Of a DNA stretch of 64,000 nt, positions 1 through 7,502 are shown one piece after another. The stretch lies in NCBI GenBank assembly GCA_021199855.1, contig JAJQHD010000038.1, positions 1-64,000 on the forward strand. Direction: 5' to 3'. This DNA comes from Oscillospiraceae bacterium (GTDB lineage: Bacteria > Bacillota > Clostridia > Oscillospirales > Ruminococcaceae). Every line of letters begins with the position of its first letter. The stretch's first letter is position 1. The notes beneath the pieces are model-generated. The model saw only the letters and a program-made list of their open reading frames with translations, searched no databases and was not told where the DNA came from. The translations under genes and the position numbers were made by a program.

Positions 1-31
1 TTCGTTGGATTTTCTCTTTTTCTTGGGTCAT
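1..31 (-). CDS. Possible start of an unknown gene leaving the window
   Basis: An ATG on the minus strand at 29-31 opens a frame that stays open to the window edge, beginning MTQEKEKIQR. Ten residues are too few to assign a family. The charged start and the perfect palindrome 13 bases upstream would suit a self-regulated TetR-type repressor, but that is a guess. No convincing ribosome binding site precedes the ATG. Confidence 0.2.
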   Translation of the reverse strand, partial: MTQEKEKIQR

Positions 32-43
32 ATCAGTTTAACA

Positions 44-57
44 CGGACATTTGTCCG
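44..57. promoter_or_regulatory. Perfect 14-bp palindrome, possible operator
   Basis: CGGACA and TGTCCG form a perfect inverted repeat with a two-base centre. It sits between the possible minus-strand start at 31 and spoIIID at 230. A second inverted repeat (CGAAAAAT at 56-63, ATTTTTCG at 82-89) follows. The symmetry suits a dimeric repressor; the regulator is not visible. Confidence 0.3.
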
Positions 58-170
58 AAAAATGATGATGTTTGCAGGAAAATTTTTCGTTAAGGGCTTC
101 ATAAGACAAGACAAATGCCTTTATACGCCGCTCAAATATCTGAAAATCTGCGTTTTGACAGCTTCCTGAT

Positions 171-200
171 TCTAATTTCCCGATGCTTGTAATATACATT
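171..200 (+). promoter_or_regulatory. Putative sigma-E-type promoter of spoIIID
   Basis: TCTAATT (171-177), a 15-base spacer and TATACATT (193-200) resemble the sigma-E -35/-10 pair; the -10 is one base from CATACATT. It ends 29 bases before the spoIIID start. Sigma-E transcription of spoIIID is the rule in Bacillus. The -35 half is weak. Confidence 0.45.
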
Positions 201-229
201 ACTAAAACGCATTAGGAGAGAGTGAGCTT

Positions 230-499
230 ATGACGGAAATACCGATGGACAGAGAACGCCCCGTAATTTTAGGCGAATACATAGTTGAAAACAGGGCGAC
301 CGTCCGACAGGCGGCAAAAGAATTCGGAATCAGCAAATCCACAGTCCATAAGGACGTGTCGGACAGATTACAAAAAGTAGAGCCGTCGCTATACAAAGAA
401 GTCAAGGTTATTCTCGATATCAACAAGAAGGAAAGACACATCCGTGGCGGAGAAGCAACCAAGAGGAAATATGAGATGGCGGCAATGCACAACCGCTGA
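230..499 (+). CDS. spoIIID: Sporulation transcription factor SpoIIID
   Basis: SpoIIID is the small DNA-binding protein that, with sigma-E and later sigma-K, switches mother-cell gene expression during sporulation. The 89-residue product matches the family along its whole length. It has the GEYIVENRATVRQ segment, a helix-turn-helix around residues 25-45 (AAKEFGISKSTVHKDVSDRL), and the RHIRGGEATKRKY signature near residue 70. The length is usual for the family. The start is set by an AGGAGAG site at 214-220. The gene stands alone, with a sigma-E-like promoter upstream and a strong terminator at 511. Its presence predicts a full sporulation programme, in line with spoIIGA, sigE and sigG at 34-36.7 kb. 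Confidence 0.96.
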   Translation: MTEIPMDRERPVILGEYIVENRATVRQAAKEFGISKSTVHKDVSDRLQKVEPSLYKEVKVILDINKKERHIRGGEATKRKYEMAAMHNR

Positions 500-510
500 A
501 GTCAATATAA

Positions 511-536
511 GCCGTACCGAGTAGGTACGGCTTTTC
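511..536 (+). terminator. Intrinsic terminator after spoIIID
   Basis: A perfect 8-bp stem (GCCGTACC at 511-518, GGTACGGC at 524-531) with a five-base loop is followed by TTTT. Confidence 0.85.
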
Positions 537-603
537 TGATTAGCTATATTTTAAGTCTATTTCGCCTAAAAATTAAAACAGTTTGTCTAAAATCTCTAAC
601 CTC

Positions 604-632
604 TTGACTTGATTTCACGATTTCTATATAAT
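604..632 (+). promoter_or_regulatory. Sigma-A promoter of the GH98 gene
   Basis: TTGACT (604-609) and TATAAT (627-632) are separated by 17 bases, 48 bases before the chosen start at 680. Confidence 0.7.
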
Positions 633-679
633 TATTACACAAATACATGGAACAGTCTCGACTGAAAGGAGATACTGAA

Positions 680-3058
680 ATGAAATTAAAAAGAATTGTA
701 TCATGGATAATTGCACTCGCACTGTTACTCTGTGCTCTTCCTGTTGCGACAATTGCCGATGAATCTGCATCGGGTGAAACGAGTTCATCTACGACTTCGG
801 ACAGCAATTTGCGCCGTGTCGTCTCTACTGAGTCGCCGATGTGGATTGTACATATCGACACCTGGAACTATCCCGACCCGGACGCTATAATCGACCTGAT
901 TCCAGAGGACGTATTACCTTATGTTGTCTTCAACATCTCCCTTTCAGTGAGCAGGGATGAGGAAACAAACGATTGGACACTGGTCGAATACGGCTACGAA
1001 ACCGCAAAGTCATGGCTGAGAACATGTGCCGAAAGAGGCGTCTGGACGATGATTCAGCCGTCAAGTGGTGCATGGTCTCACTTCGAAGACTATCCCGACT
1101 CAAGCCTTGAGGGAACCCTTTTTGAAGAATTCTTCGTCGACTACCCGAACTTCTTAGGATTCAACTACTGCGAGCAGTTCTGGGGCTTTAGTGATGCAGG
1201 AGTAGAACCGACGGACAGATACAAGCATTTCGCAAATCTTCTGGAACTGTGCAATAAGTATGGCGGATATCTGGTTGTAAGCTGGTGTGGAAATCAGTGG
1301 AGCGCTTCGATAAATCCGCTTGCCATGATAAAGCAGGTCCCCGAGTTTGAACAGGCTTGCCTTGACTATACAGAGAACTTCATTCTCTGTGAGAAATATA
1401 CCCAGACCAGCTACATTGCCGATATGGAGAGTATTTGCCTCGGAGCATATCTTTCCGGTTACTGCGGAAACTATGGCGTCCGTTATGACTCATCCGGATG
1501 GTCTGGCGCAATTCCTTTCACTCAGTCAACCGGACTTGCTGTCATGCTTGAACGCTTCCTTAAATCAGGCGCAACCGTAATCGACGGTCCCGAGCTTATC
1601 TGGGAAGATGACTTCTACGAGGATGAAGCGATAACCGATGACGATGGCTACACCGAGCGACAATGGTCGTCATATACGCAATTTACAAATGTAATCACGG
1701 ACATGTTCCGGAAGGTTCTTGAAGGCGCTATAAGAATTCCTACTCGTGAAGAAGTCATCGATAACACCAAAGTTGTGATAATTCAGGACGTTGAAACCGG
1801 TTCTGATGACAATAAATACAGCACCTATCCGACTCTCTTTGAGGGACTATATCAGAATGACTATGACGGAAGCCTGAGTGAAAACCACTCAATCTACAAG
1901 TCAACAGGACGATATCCTGCAATCCCTACGGTATACGCATTGGCAGATGATTTAGCTGAATCGTTCGAGGTGCAGATTCTGCAATCGGAAATCTCCGAAC
2001 GATGGGCGACGATAGAGGATAAAGTAGCCGAGTTCAACGAGCTCTTTCCGGAGGAGTACACGGGAGACATCTATGCCGGACGTAACGGCAACACATGGGT
2101 TGTCTATAATCCTTTGAAGAGCAGTCAGAGTGCAACAGGAACAATTCCGTTCCAGTACAACACTGCTGACAGCATCGAGCTCACATTGTCGACTTATACA
2201 ACAGGAATCATAAACGAGTATTCAGACAGCCTTGAAATCTACCTCAACAACTATGACGAAAACAGCGTTCTCCTGAAGAAGAAAGATACAATCGTCATCA
2301 ACGGCTGTTCTGAGGAGCCCACTATCACATATACTGACAGAGGCATTAACACTTCTGAGAGTACAGTCACTACTGAGTATGCAAATGGTGTCTTCACCGT
2401 TACAATATCACACAACGGTCCTATTGACATCACAATAAATGTCAGCGGCTCGAACACTGGTCGTTCAACCGACTATAATGTCGCAACTATAGTCGAGCCG
2501 GAGAGTCCTTCTGAGTACACTGGCGACAGACAGTATGAAGCGGAGTTCTATGCCTACAAAGACATAGTTGAGTATGTAAGAAACGGCTATGGTACAGGAA
2601 TCAGCAACTACTACGGTCAGGGCTACCTCGTCTTCGGAACTGCAAAGGGTGCTTCCGTAAAGGACACCGTTTCGGTGACTTCGGCTGGGACTTACACTCT
2701 CAACCTCCGATATTTGCTTGAGAATTCGGATGTGTCCGGACTTGCGCTCTATGTGAATGGCAAGAAGGTTTCAAACCTTGAACTTGAGAGCACCGGCTCA
2801 AAGAGTGACTGGGAATACTACACAGTGGACGTATCTCTTAAAAAAGGCGAGAACACAGTCATGCTGAAAGCTACTAGCGAGCTTGCTGACACGCTGTATC
2901 TTGACTGCATGATTATAAATGGTGAGCCTGTATCACAGTCAGGTGGAAGCACCACCTTATCAGCTGGAATGGCGATTGCGATTGTAGGCGTTGTTGCACT
3001 GATTGCGGTTGTGGCAGTCGTCGTTGTAGTAATCATCACAAGAAGAAAACAGGAATGA
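680..3058 (+). CDS. Secreted, membrane-anchored GH98 family glycosidase
   Basis: This is a predicted extracellular endo-acting glycosidase of family GH98, which holds blood-group endo-beta-galactosidases and some endo-xylanases. The start at 680 follows AAAGGAGAT; an upstream in-frame ATG at 647 has no such site. The 792-residue product has a signal peptide (about 1-26), a short Ser/Thr linker, and a catalytic region from about residue 50 with the family-like segments VHIDTWNYPDPDAIIDLIP, WLRTCAERGVW, FNYCEQFWG and ADMES. A CBM6/35-like beta-sandwich lies near residues 610-745, and one transmembrane helix ends in RRK, so the enzyme should stay on the cell surface. The gene is monocistronic, with its own promoter and terminator. 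The substrate cannot be decided here; the GH30 and GH130 genes elsewhere favour a hemicellulose, but a host glycan is possible. Confidence 0.85.
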   Translation: MKLKRIVSWIIALALLLCALPVATIADESASGETSSSTTSDSNLRRVVSTESPMWIVHIDTWNYPDPDAIIDLIPEDVLPYVVFNISLSVSRDEETNDWTLVEYGYETAKSWLRTCAERGVWTMIQPSSGAWSHFEDYPDSSLEGTLFEEFFVDYPNFLGFNYCEQFWGFSDAGVEPTDRYKHFANLLELCNKYGGYLVVSWCGNQWSASINPLAMIKQVPEFEQACLDYTENFILCEKYTQTSYIADMESICLGAYLSGYCGNYGVRYDSSGWSGAIPFTQSTGLAVMLERFLKSGATVIDGPELIWEDDFYEDEAITDDDGYTERQWSSYTQFTNVITDMFRKVLEGAIRIPTREEVIDNTKVVIIQDVETGSDDNKYSTYPTLFEGLYQNDYDGSLSENHSIYKSTGRYPAIPTVYALADDLAESFEVQILQSEISERWATIEDKVAEFNELFPEEYTGDIYAGRNGNTWVVYNPLKSSQSATGTIPFQYNTADSIELTLSTYTTGIINEYSDSLEIYLNNYDENSVLLKKKDTIVINGCSEEPTITYTDRGINTSESTVTTEYANGVFTVTISHNGPIDITINVSGSNTGRSTDYNVATIVEPESPSEYTGDRQYEAEFYAYKDIVEYVRNGYGTGISNYYGQGYLVFGTAKGASVKDTVSVTSAGTYTLNLRYLLENSDVSGLALYVNGKKVSNLELESTGSKSDWEYYTVDVSLKKGENTVMLKATSELADTLYLDCMIINGEPVSQSGGSTTLSAGMAIAIVGVVALIAVVAVVVVVIITRRKQE

Positions 3059-3071
3059 TAGAATAGCTTAT

Positions 3072-3108
3072 AAAAAAAGTTGCTCACGCAGTTGTGGGCA
3101 ACTTTTTT
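3072..3108. terminator. Bidirectional terminator
   Basis: A GTTGC-TCAC / GTG-GGCAAC stem is flanked by A7 on the left and T6 on the right. It can end both the GH98 transcript and the convergent minus-strand feo operon. Confidence 0.8.
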
Positions 3109-3116
3109 ATAGATTA

Positions 3117-3365
3117 TTATCTCGAAAACAGACCTTTTTTGACATACGGGTGACTGTCTACCGACAAGACCTTATACCCGGTCGCACCTATTGCTTCGGA
3201 AAGCTCCGAAGCGTTCAGGCTCGACTCGGATACTATGACGGTCTCGCCTTTTTTATGGGAGGAAGTTACCTTCTTCACTTTAAACTTGCTTCTCACGGTA
3301 TCGTTTACGTGTGATTCGCACATCGGACAGCTCATGCCGTCAATTTTGAGGATGGTTTCTGTCAT
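3117..3365 (-). CDS. Heavy-metal-associated (HMA) domain protein
   Basis: The 82-residue product is one HMA fold, as in copper chaperones and the N-termini of P-type ATPases. The metal loop reads GMSCPMCESHV at about residues 9-19, with the CxxC pair intact. The rest fits the ferredoxin-like pattern and ends in a basic tail. GAAAGGAAA precedes the start. It is the last gene of the feo operon and its stop abuts the bidirectional terminator. Being beside feoB suggests a cytosolic metal carrier, though HMA proteins usually bind copper and no copper pump is in view. I would not call it copZ. Confidence 0.83.
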   Translation of the reverse strand: MTETILKIDGMSCPMCESHVNDTVRSKFKVKKVTSSHKKGETVIVSESSLNASELSEAIGATGYKVLSVDSHPYVKKGLFSR

Positions 3366-3455
3366 TTCGTATTTCCTTTCTATAGTCAGGCGGGAAAATC
3401 TGCCGATTCTCCCGCCTGATGTTTTTTATACTACTGACAATGGCAGGGAAGAGGC

Positions 3456-3656
3456 TTACAGCTTCTTCTGTCCCACTGAGCAGGATGTTGCATGGGCACA
3501 GCCACTGCAACTGCCGCAGTTTCCGCCACAGCTGAGCTTTCCGCTTTTCTTGTCCTTGCGCATAGCCAGCACTATTCCGGCGACAATTGCAACAAGAACT
3601 ATCAGCACTACTATTGTTCCGATATTTTCAGCGAGCCATGTAACCATTTCAAACAC
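3456..3656 (-). CDS. FeoB-associated Cys-rich membrane protein
   Basis: The 66-residue protein has one N-terminal transmembrane helix (about residues 10-32), a short basic stretch (MRKDKKSGK) and a cysteine-rich tail with six Cys (CGGNCGSCSGC, then TSC). This is the layout of the small proteins encoded just after feoB in many Firmicutes (Pfam FeoB_associated). Their biochemical role is unsettled; a cytoplasmic iron hand-off or FeoC-like part has been proposed. It lies 12 bases after feoB in the same direction, so it is almost certainly co-transcribed. Confidence 0.87.
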   Translation of the reverse strand: MFEMVTWLAENIGTIVVLIVLVAIVAGIVLAMRKDKKSGKLSCGGNCGSCSGCAHATSCSVGQKKL

Positions 3657-3668
3657 CTTTTCTATTAG

Positions 3669-6179
3669 TTACTTTGTACCTACGGTGAGCTTTTCAGCCG
3701 GCTTGTAGGGCTTAGCGAGCATGTAAACCATAAGTACGATGAGAGCCACTGCAACGATGAGTGAAATTACATTTACAATGCCCATTACGGTGCCGCTTGC
3801 GAACAGTGCGCCTGTGAAGAGGTTTCCGAACTGATTTACGATGAGGGCAATAGCATAGGCAAATCCACACTCATATCCGATTGCAAACCAGAACCACTTT
3901 GTGTTGTTCATTTCGCGCTTGATAGCACCCATAGCCGCGAAGCAAGGAGCACAGAGAAGGTTGAAGATGAGGAAGGAAAGTCCGGAAACTGTCGTAAATG
4001 CCGCAGAGATAGAAGCGTATGTGGAGGCTTCTCCTGCATAGAGGATACCCATAGTAGCAACGATATTTTCCTTTGCGACAAGACCAGTAACAGCCGCAAC
4101 AGCCGCCTGCCAGTTGCCCCAGCCAAGAGGAGCGAATATCCAAGCAACCAGTGAACCAATCTTAGCCAGGATGCTGTATTCCATCTCTTCTTCAGCAAGC
4201 ATTCTGAAGCCGTCGGGAGCCCATCCGAAGAAGGATGTGAACCAGATAACGATTGTCGAGAGAAGGATGATTGTGCCAGCCTTCTTGATGAATGACCAAC
4301 CACGCTCCCACATCGAACGTAAGACGTTTCCGAGTGTCGGCATATGGTAAGCGGGGAGCTCCATAACGAACGGTGCAGGGTCTCCAGCAAACATCTTTGT
4401 CTTCTTTAACATGATGCCGGAAACTATTATCGCTGCCATGCCGAGGAAGTATGCACCTACTGCGATTACCGGTGAGCCTCCGAAGATAGCGCCAGCCATC
4501 ATCGAAATGAACGGCATTTTAGCGCCACAGGGGATGAAGGTTGTTGTCATGATTGTCATACGTCTGTCACGTTCGTTTTCAATCGTTCGCGAAGCCATGA
4601 TTCCCGGGATTCCACAACCTGTACCGATAAGAATCGGAATGAAGGACTTTCCGGAAAGACCGAATCTGCGGAAAATTCTGTCAAGTACGAATGCGATTCT
4701 TGCCATATATCCGCAGGCTTCAAGGAAAGCGAGCAGGAAGAACAGAACGAGCATCTGAGGAACGAATCCGAGGACAGCTCCGACACCGGCAACAATACCG
4801 TCAAGGATGAGTCCTTTGAGCCAATCAGCACAGTTGATGGCGTCAAGACCGCTCTCTATGAGAACAGGAATACCGGGAACCCAGATTCCGTAGTCAGCCG
4901 GGTCAGGCTCTGCATATTCATACTTTTCGAGTATCTCAGCAGCCGCAACCAAATCTTCGTATGTAGCGACTTCGGTTTCAACCGCAAGTGTCTCTTCGTC
5001 TTCTACTTCATATTCAGCAGTAGCGGAAGAGTCGACAGAAGCGATGAGCGCATTTACTTCAGCCTGTGCAACAGCGGCGTTGAAGTCTTCGCTCTCTGTG
5101 TCAAGAACTGCTTCAAGGTCGCTGTCTTCGTCAGCAAATGCCAGAACGATGTCAGGAGAGCTTCCATATTCCTCAGCATCTTCTTCGTAAGCTGAGCTTC
5201 CGATTCCAAAGAGATGCCAGCCGTCGCCGAACAAGCCATCATTAGCCCAGTCAGTAGCCGCCGCACCAACGGTAACCATCGAGATGTAGTAAACCAGAAA
5301 CATGATAACCGCAAATATCGGAAGACCGAGCCAGCGGTTTGTTACAACCTTATCGATTTTATCCGAAACGGTAAGGCTTCCTGCATTCTTCTTGACGTGA
5401 CAGGACTTGATTATAGAACCGATATAGACGTATCTTTCATTGGTGATTATAGACTCAGCATCGTCGTCAAGCTCCTTCTCAGCGGCAACGATGTCAGCTT
5501 CGATGTGTGAAAGGACGCCCGGGTCGAGCTTCAACTGCTCCAAGACCTTTTCGTCTCTCTCGAAAATCTTGATAGCGTACCAACGCTGCTGTTCCTCGGG
5601 AAGGTTATGTACAGCCGCCTCTTCGATGTGAGCGATAGCGTGCTCAACAGGACCGGAGAAGGTGTGCATAGGAACCGTCTTCGAGTTCTTTGCTGCATCC
5701 AAAGCCGCCTCAGCAGCTTCCATAACTCCGTCGCCTTTAAGAGCGGACATCTCCATAACCTTGCAACCCAACTGCTTTGAAAGCTCATTAAGGTTAATCT
5801 TGTCGCCGTTCTTTTTCACGATATCCATCATGTTTACGGCAACGACAACCGGAATTCCGAGTTCTGTGAGCTGGGTTGTGAGATACAGATTTCTTTCAAG
5901 GTTAGTTCCGTCGATCAGATTCAATATGGCGTCAGGACGTTCGCCGATGAGATAGTTTCTCGCTACAACTTCTTCGAGGGTGTAGGGAGAAAGTGAATAG
6001 ATACCCGGAAGGTCGGTGACGATAACACCATCGTGCTTTTCAAGCTTGCCTTCCTTCTTTTCAACCGTTACGCCAGGCCAGTTTCCGACAAATTGGTTGG
6101 ATCCGGTCAGGGCATTGAACAGGGTAGTTTTACCGCAGTTCGGATTGCCCGCCAGGGCAATTCTTATTTCCATATCCAT
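3669..6179 (-). CDS. feoB: Ferrous iron transporter FeoB
   Basis: FeoB imports Fe2+ across the cytoplasmic membrane with the help of an N-terminal GTPase. The 836-residue product has G1 GNPNCGKTT (11-19), G3 DLPG (56-59), G4 NMMD (116-119) and a G5-like SALKGDG (about 145). The GDI helical region runs to about 275, followed by the membrane domain with the two Gate regions (MARIAFVLDR, FIPILIGTGCGIPG, FIPCGAKMPF). Between the first helix and the rest lies a very acidic insert of about 100 residues (about 330-430) that many FeoBs lack; it should face outside. The start follows GAGGAGAGGA. It is the third gene of the feo operon, 97 bases after feoA, in a gap that holds a DtxR-like inverted repeat. 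Confidence 0.97.
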   Translation of the reverse strand: MDMEIRIALAGNPNCGKTTLFNALTGSNQFVGNWPGVTVEKKEGKLEKHDGVIVTDLPGIYSLSPYTLEEVVARNYLIGERPDAILNLIDGTNLERNLYLTTQLTELGIPVVVAVNMMDIVKKNGDKINLNELSKQLGCKVMEMSALKGDGVMEAAEAALDAAKNSKTVPMHTFSGPVEHAIAHIEEAAVHNLPEEQQRWYAIKIFERDEKVLEQLKLDPGVLSHIEADIVAAEKELDDDAESIITNERYVYIGSIIKSCHVKKNAGSLTVSDKIDKVVTNRWLGLPIFAVIMFLVYYISMVTVGAAATDWANDGLFGDGWHLFGIGSSAYEEDAEEYGSSPDIVLAFADEDSDLEAVLDTESEDFNAAVAQAEVNALIASVDSSATAEYEVEDEETLAVETEVATYEDLVAAAEILEKYEYAEPDPADYGIWVPGIPVLIESGLDAINCADWLKGLILDGIVAGVGAVLGFVPQMLVLFFLLAFLEACGYMARIAFVLDRIFRRFGLSGKSFIPILIGTGCGIPGIMASRTIENERDRRMTIMTTTFIPCGAKMPFISMMAGAIFGGSPVIAVGAYFLGMAAIIVSGIMLKKTKMFAGDPAPFVMELPAYHMPTLGNVLRSMWERGWSFIKKAGTIILLSTIVIWFTSFFGWAPDGFRMLAEEEMEYSILAKIGSLVAWIFAPLGWGNWQAAVAAVTGLVAKENIVATMGILYAGEASTYASISAAFTTVSGLSFLIFNLLCAPCFAAMGAIKREMNNTKWFWFAIGYECGFAYAIALIVNQFGNLFTGALFASGTVMGIVNVISLIVAVALIVLMVYMLAKPYKPAEKLTVGTK

Positions 6180-6196
6180 GATAATTCCTCTCCTCT

Positions 6197-6238
6197 GATT
6201 AGCCTGAGTTAGCTATCGCTTATTAGCACAGGCTAATC
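6197..6238. promoter_or_regulatory. DtxR-like inverted repeat between feoA and feoB
   Basis: GATTAGCCTG (6197-6206) and CAGGCTAATC (6229-6238) are a perfect 10-bp inverted repeat. The 22-base centre holds a further GTTAGCTATCGCT, also seen near the divergent regulator at 6895. The TTAGCC/GGCTAA halves resemble half-sites of the DtxR/IdeR iron box. It could instead act as an RNA hairpin in the feoB leader. Confidence 0.5.
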
Positions 6239-6253
6239 GAATGATTTAAATAA

Positions 6254-6270
6254 TGGGGAAGAACTCCCCA
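6254..6270 (-). terminator. Weak hairpin after feoA
   Basis: TGGGGA and TCCCCA form a 6-bp stem with a five-base loop between feoA and feoB, followed on the minus strand by a broken T-rich tract. It may be a partial terminator that lowers feoB expression relative to feoA. Confidence 0.35.
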
Positions 6271-6276
6271 AAATGT

Positions 6277-6498
6277 TTACTGAACCTCAATGGTTTCAGC
6301 GTCGGCTTTTCTTATAGAAAGCTCGTAGCCTCTGACGGTTATCTCGACCGGATCACCGAGAGGAGCAACCTTGCGGACGTAAATCTCTACACCCTTTGTA
6401 ATGCCCATGTCCATTATATGGCGTTTGATAGCGCCTTCGCCATGAAGCTTTACAACCGTGCAGGTTTCGCCAATCTTCACATCTCTTAGCGTTTTCAC
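6277..6498 (-). CDS. feoA: Ferrous iron transport protein FeoA
   Basis: FeoA is a small cytosolic SH3-like protein that works with FeoB. The 73-residue product has the family pattern: IGETCTVVKLHGEGAIKRHIMDMGITKGVEIYV, then PLGDPVEITVRGYELSIRKADAETI. The start codon is GTG, eight bases after a perfect AAGGAGG; the overlapping ATG nearer that site is out of frame. It is the second gene of the feo operon and one of two feoA copies. Confidence 0.93.
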   Translation of the reverse strand: MKTLRDVKIGETCTVVKLHGEGAIKRHIMDMGITKGVEIYVRKVAPLGDPVEITVRGYELSIRKADAETIEVQ

Positions 6499-6535
6499 CT
6501 GACATACCTCCTTGATTTATATTTGAATTTTAATT

Positions 6536-6748
6536 TCAAACCATGATTTTTCTTGCCAGCTCTTCGCTTATTGCGATTCTGGAATCCTTGATGTTTACTA
6601 TTACGTTGCCGCCCATTACGGTAACAATCGAAATCACTGCTCCGGGGACGAATCCCAGATCTTCAAGATGAGATTTGACATCCGGAACGCCGCTTACCTT
6701 TTTTATTACACATTCTTCCCCGACATCTGCCATCGGCAAAGGAATCAT
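6536..6748 (-). CDS. Second FeoA-domain protein
   Basis: The 70-residue protein has a FeoA/SH3-like fold: DVGEECVIKKVSGVPDVKSHLEDLGFVPGAVISIV, then GGNVIVNIKDSRIAISEELARKI. It is only distantly like the downstream FeoA and keeps the HLEDLGFVPG core motif. The start at 6748 is chosen because GAGGTG sits six bases before it; an upstream in-frame ATG at 6778 lacks a site. It is the first gene of the operon, just after the promoter and iron-box-like operator. Two FeoA proteins with one FeoB is common in Firmicutes; whether they form a heteromeric complex is unknown. Confidence 0.9.
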   Translation of the reverse strand: MIPLPMADVGEECVIKKVSGVPDVKSHLEDLGFVPGAVISIVTVMGGNVIVNIKDSRIAISEELARKIMV

Positions 6749-6793
6749 ATATGTCACCTCTTGTTGTAATCTCCACACAAAACGGAATTCTGA

Positions 6794-6811
6794 GGTTAGC
6801 TCCAGCTAACC
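6794..6811. promoter_or_regulatory. DtxR-type operator over the feo start site
   Basis: GGTTAGCT and AGCTAACC form a perfect 8-bp inverted repeat with a two-base centre, close to the DtxR/IdeR core GGTTAG-CTAACC. It lies just downstream of the feo -10 box, about where transcription should begin, so bound repressor would block the operon. Confidence 0.7.
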
Positions 6812-6821
6812 GTACATATGT

Positions 6822-6850
6822 AGAATAGCGCATTTTCGAGCTTTTGTCAA
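6822..6850 (-). promoter_or_regulatory. Promoter of the feo operon
   Basis: On the minus strand TTGACA (6850-6845) and TATTCT (6827-6822) are 17 bases apart. The start site is expected near 6815, inside or next to the operator. Confidence 0.75.
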
Positions 6851-6893
6851 TATCTTTTTCCCGAATTTTTCACATTCGGCAGGTTTCGCAATA

Positions 6894-6910
6894 GGTTAGC
6901 TATCACTAAC
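6894..6910. promoter_or_regulatory. Second DtxR-like half-site pair
   Basis: GTTAG (6895-6899) and CTAAC (6906-6910) face each other across six bases, within GGTTAGCTATCACTAAC. The left part repeats the GTTAGCTATC found between feoA and feoB. It lies between the divergent feo and regulator promoters. Confidence 0.5.
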
Positions 6911-6956
6911 AGCAAAATTGTGCATAATTTTTAATCGGCAAATATTCATCTTTTGC

Positions 6957-6985
6957 TTGCATTTTTTGCGCCGGGATGTTATTAT
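6957..6985 (+). promoter_or_regulatory. Promoter of the DtxR-family regulator
   Basis: TTGCAT (6957-6962) and TATTAT (6980-6985) are 17 bases apart, 46 bases before the start codon. Confidence 0.6.
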
Positions 6986-7031
6986 ATGTATAGAAACAAA
7001 AGATGTACCGTTTTAAGAAGGAGGAGTCAGA

Positions 7032-7418
7032 ATGCATCTTACAGAATCAGGTGAAATGTATCTTGAGACTATATATATACTCTCTCATCAGAAAGGATAT
7101 GTCCGTTCTTTGGATGTTGCAGAATATATGGGGTTCTCGAAGCCTAGTGTAAGCCGTGCGGTCGGGCTTCTCAAAAACGGAATGTATATCACTGTCGATA
7201 AAGACGGTTATCTTTCTCTTACGGATGCCGGACTCGAAGTTGCAGAGAAAATCTATGAGCGGCATACGGTTCTCACAAAGATTCTTGTCAGGCTCGGTGT
7301 CGATGAGGAAACCGCCCAGAATGATGCTTGCAAAATGGAGCACGACATCAGCGACAAATCATTTGCGGCAATCAAGGAGTTTGCCGCCGGGTATGGCATT
7401 ACCGGAATTGAGTGGTAA
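7032..7418 (+). CDS. DtxR/MntR-family iron-dependent repressor
   Basis: This is a metal-dependent repressor of the DtxR family: N-terminal winged helix (1-65) and C-terminal dimerisation helices. It is 128 residues, the short MntR-like form without an SH3 domain. Ligand positions can be read by comparison. Met9 stands where MntR has Asp8 and DtxR has Met10. Glu12, His78, Cys100, Glu103 and His104 follow, the last three with the spacing of DtxR Cys102, Glu105 and His106. Met plus Cys is the iron-type set, so I infer Fe2+ sensing. It is divergent from the feo operon with DtxR-like repeats between. AAGGAGGAG precedes the start. Confidence 0.92.
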   Translation: MHLTESGEMYLETIYILSHQKGYVRSLDVAEYMGFSKPSVSRAVGLLKNGMYITVDKDGYLSLTDAGLEVAEKIYERHTVLTKILVRLGVDEETAQNDACKMEHDISDKSFAAIKEFAAGYGITGIEW

Positions 7419-7445
7419 AGCTATAACTCAAAATTTATAAAAAAC

Positions 7446-7475
7446 TGTCCCGCTTCAAAAACGGGACATAACTTT
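7446..7475 (+). terminator. Weak terminator after the regulator
   Basis: TGTCCCG (7446-7452) and CGGGACA (7462-7468) form a 7-bp stem with a nine-base loop, without a good T tract. The next gene may be partly co-transcribed. Confidence 0.45.
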
Positions 7476-7502
7476 GTATAAAAACAATCAGAGAGATTAT
7501 TT

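Noticed and set aside
3235-3708. 157-residue plus-strand frame over the HMA and FeoB-associated genes
   Set aside because: Both minus-strand genes have family matches and binding sites; this frame has none.
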